Below are positions 14,706 through 22,940 of a stretch of 38,824 nt of DNA, in pieces (position 1 is the stretch's first letter; the number at the start of each line of letters is the position of its first letter). The position numbers and the translations under genes were made by a program. The notes beneath the pieces are model-generated. The model searched no databases, was not told the DNA's origin, and saw nothing but the letters and a program-made list of their open reading frames with translations. The DNA is from Planctomycetota bacterium (GTDB lineage: Bacteria > Planctomycetota > UBA1135 > GCA-002686595): positions 1 to 38,824 of the forward strand of contig JAJDET010000318.1 in assembly GCA_029259655.1 (NCBI GenBank). The letters run 5' to 3'.

Positions 14706-16186
14706 CCGGGCGAGCCGCACGTCTCGCCGGCGCCGTGGCGGCGATCGTCCTGCTCGCCTTCGCGGCGCACCGCCATCAGCTCGGGATCGGGCTCGTCGGG
14801 CACGACACGCTGCCCCTCGTCCTCACGGCGCGCGTCCACTCGTTCGCAGACCTGCTGGAGACGTTCACGTCCGAGTTCATGGAGGACCGGTTCCGCCTCG
14901 ACTACTACCGGCCGATGCTTAACCTGTCTGCGGCAGCCGACGAGGCCTGCTTCGGACTGGCCCCGAGCGGCTATCAGGTCCACTCGATCGCGCTGTTCGC
15001 CGCGGCCTCCGCCGCGCTCTTCTGGCTCGCTCGTCGTGCGCTCGGCGGCCGCTCTCTCGGGCCGCTCGTCGCCGCGCTCTTCTTCGTCCTCCACCCCTCG
15101 CACGTCGACGTACTCCCGATCGTGGCGCGCCGGCACGAGACGCTCGCTGCGCTCTTCGCCGCCCTGGCGCTCGCCGTTCACCTCTCGCCGCGGGCTCTCG
15201 CCTTGCGGCGTCCGCTCGTGCTCCCGGCCTTCCTCGCGCTCTGCGCGATGGGCTCGAAGGAGACTGCGCTCGCGTTCCCGGCGCTCGCGTTCGTCGCCGT
15301 CCTCGTGTTCTCGCCGCGCGGAAGCGGGAGGCTCGTCCACGCGGCCGTCGCGACGGCCGGTTCGTGGCTCGCGCTCGCGGTAGCGCTCGCCGCGCGGTTC
15401 CTGGTCCTCGGCGGGATGGGCGGGCCCCCGGACCGGGGGATCGCCCTGCACCCGGACGTCGCCCTCGAGACCATCACGAGCCTCGTCCTGCCACAGGGCC
15501 CGATGCGCACGGGGCTGGGCGTCGCGCTCGCGGTGGCGGTCGTCGCCGCGGTCTGTTTCGCGGCCTTCGGGCAGCGCGGGGGCGAGGAGCCCCGTGCGCA
15601 GCGTCGCGGCGCCGCGCTGCTCGGCCTCGTCTGGATGGTCGGCACGGCGGCGATCCACTCGCTCGGCGGGACGCACCAGCCCTGGTACGAGCTCCTGCCG
15701 CTGGCCGGGCTCGCGATCGTCCTCGCGGCGGTGGTCGACGCGCTGAGCGGGGCCCTGCGAGCCGGCGCCGCACCGGTCCGGTGCTGGGCGGCCCTGGGCC
15801 TCCTCGCGATCCTCCTGGGCTGGCAGGTCCGCTACTCCCCCCTGGTCCACCCCTACCCGGAGTGGGAGAAGGCGGATCGACTGCTCGTCCGGTTCTTCGA
15901 GCGGGTCCACCCGCTCCTGGAAGTGGCGGAGCCGGGCTCCGTGGTGCGGACGCCCAGCGTCCCGGTCCGGCTCGTCGACGACCGGCCGGGGGCCCGGGTC
16001 ACGGACGCGTCCATCCTCACCCAGCGCTCGTTCCAGGCCTGGACCGAGCTCGTCTGGCCCGATCGCGAGTTCCGGGTCGTCCGGCCCGACGAGGAGGTCG
16101 AGCCGGCCGCGGGCGAGGTCGTGGTGGTGTTCCGGCGCCTCAAGAACGTGCGGGCCGAGGACGTTCGCGACACGGACGGTTCCTAG
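14702..16186 (+). CDS. Polytopic GT-C-fold membrane protein (TMTC/dolichyl-phosphate mannosyltransferase-like)
   Basis: 494 residues. The GTG start at 14702 overlaps the upstream TGA. There are about 10 hydrophobic segments. The N-terminal part contains 'DYYRPMLNLS', 'FGLAPSGYQVHSIALFAAA', 'ALFFVLHPSHVDVLPIVAR' and 'RHETLAALFAALALAVHL'. This is the pattern of TMTC-like and related GT-C proteins ('YRPL..LS', 'G..PfGYH..N..LHa..', 'FalHPvHvEav.wia.R.d.la..f'). The TPR repeats usually found after this domain are missing; instead there is a soluble C-terminal segment of about 100 residues. The family uses lipid-linked sugars. The acceptor here is unknown, but coupling to the sulfatase-fold gene suggests an envelope polymer or exported protein. 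Confidence 0.8.
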   Translation: MTGRAARLAGAVAAIVLLAFAAHRHQLGIGLVGHDTLPLVLTARVHSFADLLETFTSEFMEDRFRLDYYRPMLNLSAAADEACFGLAPSGYQVHSIALFAAASAALFWLARRALGGRSLGPLVAALFFVLHPSHVDVLPIVARRHETLAALFAALALAVHLSPRALALRRPLVLPAFLALCAMGSKETALAFPALAFVAVLVFSPRGSGRLVHAAVATAGSWLALAVALAARFLVLGGMGGPPDRGIALHPDVALETITSLVLPQGPMRTGLGVALAVAVVAAVCFAAFGQRGGEEPRAQRRGAALLGLVWMVGTAAIHSLGGTHQPWYELLPLAGLAIVLAAVVDALSGALRAGAAPVRCWAALGLLAILLGWQVRYSPLVHPYPEWEKADRLLVRFFERVHPLLEVAEPGSVVRTPSVPVRLVDDRPGARVTDASILTQRSFQAWTELVWPDREFRVVRPDEEVEPAAGEVVVVFRRLKNVRAEDVRDTDGS

Positions 16187-16233
16187 CCGAGGCCGAAGGG
16201 CTCGCTAGGCGCGCACTGATGCGTGCCGAGTCG
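16187..16233 (-). repeat. Shortened, inverted copy of the dispersed hairpin-rich repeat
   Basis: Read on the minus strand it contains GACTCGGCACGCATCAGTGC followed by GCGCC, then CGAGCCCTTCGGCCTCGG. These match the first 28 bases and the GAGGCCTTCGGCCTC hairpin of the full copy at 28860-28954, with the middle deleted. It begins directly after the TAG of the GT-C gene. Confidence 0.65.
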
Positions 16234-16255
16234 ATTCCGGCAGGTCCGGACCCCA

Positions 16256-16261
16256 TATACT
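16256..16261 (+). promoter_or_regulatory. -10 box TATACT for mqnC, leaderless placement
   Basis: TATACT (5/6 match to TATAAT) ends seven bases before the ATG at 16269, with no ribosome site between them. Transcription would begin at or next to the start codon. Confidence 0.5.
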
Positions 16262-16268
16262 CCTCGAC

Positions 16269-17492
16269 ATGTCCGGAGAGCCCACGACCAGCGCCTGGCG
16301 GGCGCCGCTCGCCTCCGAGGCGGCCCGCGGCCCGTCCGCGGCGGCGCTCGAGCGGGTGGAGGCCCGGGTCCGACACGGCGAGCGGATCGACGAGGGGGAC
16401 GCGCTCCTCCTGCACGACCGGGCCGACCTCGCGACGCTCGGGCGCCTCGCGGACCTCGTGCGCTGGCGAAAGCACCCGGACCCGATCGTCACCTACATCG
16501 TCGACCGCAACGTCAATCCGACCAACGTCTGCATCACCGACTGCGGCTTTTGCGCGTTCTACCGGCGGCCCGACGCCGAGGGCGCCTACGTCCACTCGCG
16601 CGAGGTGCTGGTCGAGAAGGTGCGCGAGACGGCCGAGCAGGGCGGGCGGCAGATCCTGATGCAGGGCGGACACCACCCCCACCTCAAGACGGACTGGTGG
16701 TGCGACCTGATCGCGGACCTGCGCGGACGCTTTCCGGAGGTCAACGCCCACGCGCTGTCCGCGCCCGAGATCGACCACCTCTCCAAGCTCGACAAGCGGC
16801 CGGTCGAGGAGGTGATCGCCGACCTGGCGGAGGCGGGACTCGGGAGCGTGCCCGGCGCCGGCGCGGAGATCCTGGTCGAGCGTGTGCGGAAGATCATCGC
16901 GCCGAAGAAGACGAGCACCGAGCGCTGGCTCGCTGTCCACGAGAAGATCCACGAAGCCGGGCTGCGCAGCTCGGCCACGATGATGTTCGGTCACGTCGAG
17001 ACGGCCGCGGAGCGCATCGAGCACCTGGCTCGACTGCGCGAGCTCCAGGACCGGACCGGCGGCTTCACCGCGTTCGCGTGCTGGAACATGCAGCGCGACG
17101 GCGTCCCCGAGGAACACCTCTACCCGGAGCGTGTCTCGAGCGCCGTGTACCTGCGCGTCCAGGCGCTCTCGCGGATCTTCCTCGACAACATCGACAACGT
17201 GCAGACGAGCTACGTCACGCAGGGCATGAAGATGGCGCAGGTGACGCTGCGGTTCGGCTGCAACGACTTCGGCGGGACGATGCTCGAGGAGAACGTCGTC
17301 AGCGCCGCCGGCTGCTTCCACCTCGAGTCCATCGCCGGGATCGAGCGCCAGATCCAGGGCGCCGGCCTCTCGCCGCGGCGGCGCAACTCCTGGTATGGGA
17401 TCGACGACGAGCGGCACGAGGGCGAGTGCCGACCCGCGAACCGCGAAGAGGCCGCCACGCACCGCGTCGCGCCGACGGGGGTGGGCGGATGA
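16269..17492 (+). CDS. mqnC: Cyclic dehypoxanthinyl futalosine synthase MqnC (radical SAM)
   Basis: 407 residues. It catalyses the radical-SAM cyclisation of dehypoxanthine futalosine in the futalosine route to menaquinone. The [4Fe-4S] motif C-x3-C-x2-C is Cys88, Cys92, Cys95 (CITDCGFC), preceded by 'YIVDRNVNPTNV' as in the family. Other family marks are 'QILMQGGHHPHLKTDWW', 'SAPEIDHLS', 'SVPGAGAEILVERVRK', 'ATMMFGHVET' and 'FGCNDFGGTMLEENV'. MqnC is favoured over MqnE or CofH because of the 'DRNVN.TNVC..DC.FCAFYR' form. It is slightly long because of about 35 extra N-terminal residues. It overlaps mqnE by ATGA, so the pair is one transcription unit. Confidence 0.95.
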   Translation: MSGEPTTSAWRAPLASEAARGPSAAALERVEARVRHGERIDEGDALLLHDRADLATLGRLADLVRWRKHPDPIVTYIVDRNVNPTNVCITDCGFCAFYRRPDAEGAYVHSREVLVEKVRETAEQGGRQILMQGGHHPHLKTDWWCDLIADLRGRFPEVNAHALSAPEIDHLSKLDKRPVEEVIADLAEAGLGSVPGAGAEILVERVRKIIAPKKTSTERWLAVHEKIHEAGLRSSATMMFGHVETAAERIEHLARLRELQDRTGGFTAFACWNMQRDGVPEEHLYPERVSSAVYLRVQALSRIFLDNIDNVQTSYVTQGMKMAQVTLRFGCNDFGGTMLEENVVSAAGCFHLESIAGIERQIQGAGLSPRRRNSWYGIDDERHEGECRPANREEAATHRVAPTGVGG

Positions 17493-18625
17493 CACCCGAG
17501 GAGAGGGTGCTGGCACGGGCGCGGGAGGCCGGGCTCGGTCCGATCGCCGAGAAGGTCGCGGCCGGAGAGCGGCTGTCGGCGGACGACGGGCTGGCGCTCT
17601 ACGCCACGCCGGCGATCCACGCGCTGGGCGAGCTGGCGAACCTGGTGCGCGAGCGCCTGCACGGCGACCTCACGTACTTCAACGTGAACCAGCACGTCAA
17701 CTACACGAACTACTGCAACAAGTTCTGCAAGTTCTGCAGCTTCGACCGACTCCCGGGGCAGGAGGGCGCCTACCTAATGACGCCCGACGAGGTCGCGCAG
17801 AAGATCAAGGACCACATCGACGAGCCGGTGACGGAAGTCCACATGGTCGCGGGTGTGTGGCCGAAGATTCCCTACGAGTACTACCTCGACATCCTGCGCG
17901 CCGTGAAGGCGGCGCGGCCCGAGATCCACATCAAGGCCTTCACGATGGTCGAGCTCGACCAGATCGCGAAGGTCGCGAAGAAGCCCCTGGCCGAGGTCTT
18001 GCCGGAGCTCCGCGAGGCGGGGCTCGATTCCTGTCCGGGTGGCGGCGCCGAGGTGTTCGCCGACCGTATTCACCAGGAGGGCTACAAGCTCAAGATCTCC
18101 GGCGAGCGCTGGCTCGAGCTCGCGCGCACGGTGCACGAGGCCGGGTTGCGCACGAACTGCACGATGCTGCACGGACACATCGAGACGGTCGAGGAGAAGG
18201 TGGATCACCTGGAGCGGCTGCGCCGCCTCCAGGACGAGGCGGGCGGCTTCCAGACCTACATCCCGCTCTCCTCCCACCCGGAGAACAACGAGTGGGAGAA
18301 CCTCTCGCGGGGTCCGACGGCGCTCGTCGAGGGGCGCGAGATGGCCGTGGCGCGGCTGTTGCTCGACAACATCCCGCACGTGAAGGCCTACTGGATCTTG
18401 ATGGAGCTCGCGATCGCGCAGACCTGCCTCGCGTTCGGCGCCGACGACGTCGACGGCACGGTCGTCGAGGAGAAGATCTACCACGACGCGGGCGCGACGA
18501 CGCCGCAGCGCACCGCGCGCGACGAGCTCGTCCAGGCCATCCGCGACGCGGGCCGCATCCCGGTCGAGCGCGACACGCTCTACAACGTCGTGTGGTCGGA
18601 CGACCCCGCGACGCTGCCTTCCTAG
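17489..18625 (+). CDS. mqnE: Aminofutalosine synthase MqnE (radical SAM)
   Basis: 378 residues. It joins 3-[(1-carboxyvinyl)oxy]benzoate (the MqnA product) to S-adenosylmethionine to make aminofutalosine. The start ATG overlaps the mqnC stop (ATGA). The cluster motif is Cys76, Cys80, Cys83 (CNKFCKFC), preceded by 'VNQHVNYTNY'. Further family marks are 'TEVHMVAGVWPKIPYEYY', 'HIKAFTMVELD', 'SCPGGGAEVFADRIH', 'HGHIETVEEKVDHL' and 'DDVDGTVVEEKIYHDAGA'. Length is normal. It sits with mqnC; mqnA is 6 kb away in the same window. Menaquinone is the likely respiratory quinone. Confidence 0.95.
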   Translation: MTPEERVLARAREAGLGPIAEKVAAGERLSADDGLALYATPAIHALGELANLVRERLHGDLTYFNVNQHVNYTNYCNKFCKFCSFDRLPGQEGAYLMTPDEVAQKIKDHIDEPVTEVHMVAGVWPKIPYEYYLDILRAVKAARPEIHIKAFTMVELDQIAKVAKKPLAEVLPELREAGLDSCPGGGAEVFADRIHQEGYKLKISGERWLELARTVHEAGLRTNCTMLHGHIETVEEKVDHLERLRRLQDEAGGFQTYIPLSSHPENNEWENLSRGPTALVEGREMAVARLLLDNIPHVKAYWILMELAIAQTCLAFGADDVDGTVVEEKIYHDAGATTPQRTARDELVQAIRDAGRIPVERDTLYNVVWSDDPATLPS

Positions 18626-18629
18626 AGTC

Positions 18630-18654
18630 CGCCGAGCCCTACTGGCCCTCGGCG
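18630..18654. terminator. Hairpin at the convergent ends of mqnE and sulfatase-fold gene 3
   Basis: CGCCGAG (18630-18636) and CTCGGCG (18648-18654) form a perfect 7-base stem with an 11-base loop that overlaps the 3' end of the minus-strand gene. No T-run is present. Confidence 0.3.
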
Positions 18655-20495
18655 TATCCGAGGGCCTCAATCTGCTCGATGTCCCGGGGTACCGCCTGGA
18701 TGGACCCGGCCCCTCCCTTCACCCGCGCGACGATCGCCGCCTGGGTCTCCAGGAGCAATCGAGTCTCAGAAGCGATCTCGCACGCGAGCTCGGCCGGCCA
18801 CGCTTCCCCACCGGCGAGATTCAGAGTCTCGCCGGGGTCCTCCCCCAGGTCGTAGGCGGCAACGACCTCACCCGAGTCCAGTACGTCTGCATCGGCGATC
18901 GCCAGCAGCTTGTGCGGCCCGCGAACCGCTGCAATGTTGCCCTGGTAGGCGAGGAATCGCTCGAACACGAGGAGTGTCCGCTCGTGATCGATCCCGAGCA
19001 GCGAGGTACCGTCCCATTCCTCGCGGGGAAGGACGCCGCAGAGGTGTGAAATCGTCCGCGCGAGATCTGTCAATGAGCTCGCGTGATGCACGACTCTCGA
19101 CTCCAGGGCTCCTCCGTGGATGAAGAGGGGGATTCGAACGACTTCCTCCCACAGGCAACCCTTGTGCCAGAGCTTGCCGTGCTCGCCGAAGGCCTCGCCG
19201 TGGTCGCTCGTGAACACGAGGTAGCCTCCTGACAACAGGGCGCGGTCCGCGAGGCTGCCCGAGAACTCGTCGAACCAGATGTCGAAGTCGATCACTGCGC
19301 CGCGATAGAGGCTCCTCAGGAGCCGCGTGCGCTCTTCTGTTGTGCGGTGGCGGTCGGCTCCGCTCTCCAATAGCGCCGTTCGGCGGTAGGCCAGCGCAGC
19401 GTCCCAGTCCAACCGGATTCCGAGCCGCTCGCCATGTCGCTCGAGCGTCTCCTCCGATACGCGGTAGGGCGCGTGAACGCGGTAGGTCTGGACGAACAGG
19501 AACACCGGGCGCCCATCGTCGGCGTCCAGGAACGCGTCGACGGCGGCCTGGGTCTCCTCGAGCCGCCGATAGCGCTCGTCGAACAGCTCGAACCCCTGGT
19601 CGAAGCCGAGGGAGCGCGAGACGTAGACGCTGTCGGTCACGGCAGCGGTTCGGTATCCGGCCGCACCGAGGTGTTCCGCCAGAGTCACGACCGAGGGAGC
19701 CAGGGTCTTGCCCGAACCGTCGACGTCGATGTGGGGAGGTATCCTCCCGGTGAGCATCGCCGCCTGGGCGGGAGCCGTCCAAGGGGCGGGACTCCAGGCG
19801 CGCGTGAACACGAGCGACTGTGATGCCAGCGCGTCGAGGTTCGGCGTCAGGTTTTCCTTGCCGCCGTACACCGACATGTTGTCCGCGCGAAACGTGTCCG
19901 CCAGGAACAGCACCAAGTCGGGGCGATCGCGCCCCCACGGGCGGCTCGCGTAGTCTCCAACGACTGCTGGACGCAACACCGGCGCCAGGATCGCCGTGAC
20001 GGCAGGCGGTCCTTCGAGCGAGAAGCGCAGCCTCGATCGGCCGCTCACGTGCGCAGGCAACACGAGCGAATAGCGGCGGAGGCGCGGCTCGCTCTCCTCT
20101 ACCCCCAAGGGGGCGTCGATCAAGAGCTCGTCCCCCGCGCGGACGCGAAGTACGAGCTCCGCTCCGGTGTCGTCTCCGCCGGGTATCGACACCGCCGCGA
20201 AGAAGTCCAGGCTGGAGCGCGGCGGTACATCGCACGAGACCGTCCGTTCGAGGCCGGATCTAATCAGCCAGCCGTCGCCGGCCCAGTGGTCGAGCACGAC
20301 CCGGGACCGCCCGTCTACGGTGCGGCCTTGGTCGAGCCCCGGCAAGTTGGTGAAGTGCTCGAGCGCCGATGGGTCCTCGACGTTGCGCGCGAGGAGCACC
20401 CATCGGGGTTCTCCGCCGCAAGCCCCCAGAGCCACCAAGACCACCGCCGAGCGGATTGCGGCGAGCGCAAGCGGCGCGGAGGGATAGCAGCTCAT
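18639..20495 (-). CDS. Sulfatase-fold lipoprotein 3 (Thr-type active site)
   Basis: 618 residues from the ATG at 20495; an in-frame GTG at 20507 adds four residues and cannot be excluded. The signal peptide ends in lipobox ALGAC. Residues 25-195 are a beta-rich domain that differs from the one in proteins 1 and 2. Catalytic-domain motifs are 'LFLADTFRADNMSVYGGKE', 'SPAPWTAPAQAAMLTGRIPPH' with Thr at about residue 240 in the nucleophile position, 'VFTSDHGEAFGEHGKLWHKG' and 'YDLGEDPGETLNLA'. The last is the usual sulfatase C-terminal block. It ends 'IEALGYAEGQ', a version of the shared LGY tail. The formylglycine C-x-P-x-R motif is absent. Probably a periplasmic or surface enzyme on phosphate-containing substrates; the substrate is unknown. 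Confidence 0.85.
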   Translation of the reverse strand: MSCYPSAPLALAAIRSAVVLVALGACGGEPRWVLLARNVEDPSALEHFTNLPGLDQGRTVDGRSRVVLDHWAGDGWLIRSGLERTVSCDVPPRSSLDFFAAVSIPGGDDTGAELVLRVRAGDELLIDAPLGVEESEPRLRRYSLVLPAHVSGRSRLRFSLEGPPAVTAILAPVLRPAVVGDYASRPWGRDRPDLVLFLADTFRADNMSVYGGKENLTPNLDALASQSLVFTRAWSPAPWTAPAQAAMLTGRIPPHIDVDGSGKTLAPSVVTLAEHLGAAGYRTAAVTDSVYVSRSLGFDQGFELFDERYRRLEETQAAVDAFLDADDGRPVFLFVQTYRVHAPYRVSEETLERHGERLGIRLDWDAALAYRRTALLESGADRHRTTEERTRLLRSLYRGAVIDFDIWFDEFSGSLADRALLSGGYLVFTSDHGEAFGEHGKLWHKGCLWEEVVRIPLFIHGGALESRVVHHASSLTDLARTISHLCGVLPREEWDGTSLLGIDHERTLLVFERFLAYQGNIAAVRGPHKLLAIADADVLDSGEVVAAYDLGEDPGETLNLAGGEAWPAELACEIASETRLLLETQAAIVARVKGGAGSIQAVPRDIEQIEALGYAEGQ

Positions 20496-20583
20496 CGAGG
20501 GCCCCACTGGACACGGTCAAACTACCACGCGCATCCACCTACTTCGGAGGAAGCGCGAAGGCGCTCGCAGGCCGAGCGGGCGC

Positions 20584-20589
20584 TACACT
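20584..20589 (+). promoter_or_regulatory. -10 box TACACT for the amidohydrolase gene, leaderless placement
   Basis: TACACT ends eight bases before the ATG at 20598. The only purine-rich bases between them (GAGG) are too close to the ATG to act as a normal ribosome site. Confidence 0.4.
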
Positions 20590-20597
20590 CCGAGGTC

Positions 20598-21419
20598 ATG
20601 CGCATCTCACTCCTGAGCGAGGTCTTTCCGGAGCCGGGCGAGCTGCTCGCGGAACGCCTCTCCGACGCGCGCGAGGCAGGTGCCGTGCTGACCGTGCTGC
20701 CCGAGCTCCCGCTCGACCCCTGGTGGCCCGCCGGCGAGCGCGCGGCCGACGAGGCGGCCGAAGCGCCGGGAGGCCCGCGTCACGAACGGCTCGCGGACGC
20801 GGCCCGCACGGCCGGGATGGCGCTGGTCGGCGGAGCGATCGTGCGCGACCCGGACACCGGAACGCGGCGTAACACCGCGCTCGTCTTCGATGCCGGCGGC
20901 GAGCTGATCGCGAGCTACGCCAAGACCCACCTCCCGCACGAACCCGGGTTCTGGGAGACGGCGCACTACGAGCCCGGCAGCGAGCCGCCCGAGCTCGTCC
21001 CCGGCTTCGAGCTCACGCTCGGCCTGCAGATCTGCTCCGACGTACAGCGCCCCTCCGGTTGCGAGCTCCTCGCGGCGCACGGGGTCGCGGCGATCCTCCA
21101 CCCCCGGGCCACCGAGCGCGCGAGCTGGCCGCGCTGGCGACGCGTGCTCCAGGCGAACGCGCAGTGCGCTGCCTGCTACGTCCTGTCGGTGAACAGGGCC
21201 GGGCCCGACGGCGTCGGGATCGGGGGACCGAGCCTCGTGGTAGATCCCGACGGCGAGGTCGCTCTCGAGAGCGAGGAGGCACTGGTGATCGCCGAGCTCG
21301 ACGCCGAGGCCGTGCGAGCGGCACGCCGCGGGTATCCCGGCTACCTCGACCGGCCCGGAGGCGTCTACGCGAAGGGCTGGAGCGCGCTCGGACCGGTCCC
21401 GGGCAATCCGATCCGATAG
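20598..21419 (+). CDS. Carbon-nitrogen hydrolase (nitrilase superfamily amidase)
   Basis: 273 residues, the normal length of the family. The Glu-Lys-Cys triad is visible: Glu36 (LPELPL), Lys109 (SYAKTHL) and Cys146 (LQICSDVQRP). The segment 'YAKTHLPHEPGFWET' and 'GLQICSDVQRP' recall N-carbamoylputrescine or omega-amidase-like members, but the Cys-Ser-Asp following the nucleophile does not fix the substrate. Cytosolic, no signal. The start is the ATG at 20598; earlier in-frame codons run antisense to the upstream minus-strand gene. The next gene begins 41 bases downstream but has its own promoter-like box and encodes an unrelated lipoprotein. Confidence 0.88.
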   Translation: MRISLLSEVFPEPGELLAERLSDAREAGAVLTVLPELPLDPWWPAGERAADEAAEAPGGPRHERLADAARTAGMALVGGAIVRDPDTGTRRNTALVFDAGGELIASYAKTHLPHEPGFWETAHYEPGSEPPELVPGFELTLGLQICSDVQRPSGCELLAAHGVAAILHPRATERASWPRWRRVLQANAQCAACYVLSVNRAGPDGVGIGGPSLVVDPDGEVALESEEALVIAELDAEAVRAARRGYPGYLDRPGGVYAKGWSALGPVPGNPIR

Positions 21420-21447
21420 AGTTCACGCCCCCGTCGCCCCTCGAACG

Positions 21448-21453
21448 TAGACC
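21448..21453 (+). promoter_or_regulatory. -10-like box TAGACC, leaderless placement
   Basis: TAGACC ends seven bases before the GTG at 21461. No ribosome site is visible. It resembles the TAGACT upstream of mqnA. Confidence 0.3.
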
Positions 21454-21460
21454 ACCGCCC

Positions 21461-22816
21461 GTGCGCCGCCCCGCCCTCAGTGCCCTCAGTGCCCTCACGC
21501 TCCTCGCCGCCTCGCTCGCGGCCTGCTCGAGGTGCGACTCCGAAGGCGAGGGCCCGAACGTCGTGGTGCTCGTCGTCGACACCCTGCGCGCCGACCGGCT
21601 GCCGTTCTACGGGCACGACGTCGACACGGCGCCGTTCCTCTCGGACCTCGCCCGGCGCGGCGTCGTCTTCGAGCGTGCCTGGTCCACCTCCTCCTGGACG
21701 GCACCGGCCACTGCCTCGATCTTCACCTCGTTGTATCCCTTCCAGCACGGCGTCGAGCAGGGCATCAAGCTCGTGCGAGACGCCCAGCAGGGCGATCCCA
21801 CGATCGAGCTGAAGAAGATCCCGGGCCGGGTCGAGACGCTGCCGGAGCTCGCACGCGGGCTCGGCTACCGCACGTTCGGGATCGCCGACAACCCGAACAT
21901 CTGCGACGAGGAGGGCTTCGAATCCGGCTTCTGCCGCTTCGCGGGCTACGGGTACGAGGGGGCGGACAAGGTCAACCAGACGCTCGCGAAGTGGGTCGAC
22001 GAGATTCGTGGCGAGGGGAAGTGGTTCGCGTACCTGCACTACATGGACCCGCACTTCCCCTACCGGACACGCGGGCCGTGGTTCCAGCGGCCGCCCGGCA
22101 AGGAGCCGGTCCCCGGTGACGCTCGCGAGGCGCACCGCCCCTGGTACCTCGCCAGGTACGACAGCGAGATCGGCTTCGTCGACCAGAAGATCCGCGAGGC
22201 GTTCGAGATGCTCGGCGTCGACGACGACACGGTCGTGATCTTCGTCGCCGACCACGGCGAGGAGTTGCTCCAGCGCAGCGACAACCTCCAGCACGACTTC
22301 AAGCTCTACTCCGAGCTGACGCACGTCCCGCTGGTCGTGTACCACCCGGGCGCCGAACGCGCGCGCCTACGGGTGACCCAGAACGTCAGCATCGTGGACG
22401 TCCTGCCGACGCTGCGCGAGATCCTCGGTGCGGCCGCGTCCGACCAGGACGCGGGCGAGAGCCTGGTCCCCTATTACTCCGAGCCCGCAGAGCGCGCCGG
22501 CGGTCGGCCGATCTTCTCCATGCGACGTCGGCTCGGGGTCCTCGGCGGCGAGGAGCTCCTGGCGGTCGTCCAGGACGACGAGAAGCTCGTTCGCTACCGG
22601 GATCCGAAGAAGGACGAGCAGTACCTCGAGCTCTTCGACCTCCGAGAGGACTGGGCCGAGCTCGAGAACCTGGCCGCGGCGAGCGACGAGCGCGTGGCCG
22701 CGCTCCTCCAGCTGTGGGAGGAGTTCCAGGCGCGCGCGCAGGTGTTCGACGCGGAGGAGAGCCGGATGCACCTGACCGAGGACGAGGCGAGGAACATCGA
22801 GGACCTCGGCTACTAG
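21461..22816 (+). CDS. Sulfatase-fold lipoprotein 4 (Thr-type active site, compact form)
   Basis: 451 residues from a GTG at 21461, chosen because it begins a lipoprotein signal peptide (LLAASLAAC). Unlike the other three it has no N-terminal beta domain; the catalytic fold starts at about residue 29: 'VVVLVVDTLRADRLPFYG', 'STSSWTAPATASIFTSLYPF' with Thr80 in the nucleophile position, 'LHYMDPHFPY' and 'FVADHGEELLQRSDNLQHDF'. The true sulfatase C-x-P-x-R motif is absent. The C-terminal block 'LELFDLREDWAELENLA' is typical of the family. The protein ends 'NIEDLGY'. The substrate is unknown; phosphatase or phospho-transferase chemistry is more likely than sulfatase. Confidence 0.86.
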   Translation: MRRPALSALSALTLLAASLAACSRCDSEGEGPNVVVLVVDTLRADRLPFYGHDVDTAPFLSDLARRGVVFERAWSTSSWTAPATASIFTSLYPFQHGVEQGIKLVRDAQQGDPTIELKKIPGRVETLPELARGLGYRTFGIADNPNICDEEGFESGFCRFAGYGYEGADKVNQTLAKWVDEIRGEGKWFAYLHYMDPHFPYRTRGPWFQRPPGKEPVPGDAREAHRPWYLARYDSEIGFVDQKIREAFEMLGVDDDTVVIFVADHGEELLQRSDNLQHDFKLYSELTHVPLVVYHPGAERARLRVTQNVSIVDVLPTLREILGAAASDQDAGESLVPYYSEPAERAGGRPIFSMRRRLGVLGGEELLAVVQDDEKLVRYRDPKKDEQYLELFDLREDWAELENLAAASDERVAALLQLWEEFQARAQVFDAEESRMHLTEDEARNIEDLGY

Positions 22817-22830
22817 ACGGCCCCGTTCCG

Positions 22831-22846
22831 CGGCACGCGCCTTGCC
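22831..22846 (+). promoter_or_regulatory. Candidate sigma-54 promoter (-24/-12)
   Basis: CGGCACGCGCCTTGCC contains GGCACG-N4-TTGC with the GG (22832-22833) and GC (22844-22845) exactly 10 bases apart, as required for -24/-12 elements. Transcription would start near 22857, just before the leader hairpin. No activator-binding sites could be recognised. Confidence 0.45.
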
Positions 22847-22859
22847 CCTCCTGCAGTCC

Positions 22860-22940
22860 GGAGGCCGAAAGGCCCCGGCGGCGCCCCTGTCAGGGCCTTT
22901 CCGGCCTCCCTCCGCCCTACCGGAGGACGAAGCGTCCTCC
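22860..22940 (+). other. Structured 5' leader with two hairpins before the Asp-rich lipoprotein gene
   Basis: GGAGGCCGAAAGGCCC (22860-22875) pairs with GGGCCTTTCCGGCCTCC (22893-22909) with one bulged base. A second hairpin, GGAGGACG (22922-22929) with CGTCCTCC (22933-22940), follows. The first could also terminate the upstream sulfatase-fold transcript, but it has no T-run. The repeated GGAGG/CCTCC arms could mask or mimic a ribosome site. Confidence 0.45.

Noticed and set aside
16223-17488. Frame continuous with mqnE that would give an 800-residue protein
   Set aside because: This part is the +1 shadow of mqnC; MqnE homology begins at the ATG at 17489.
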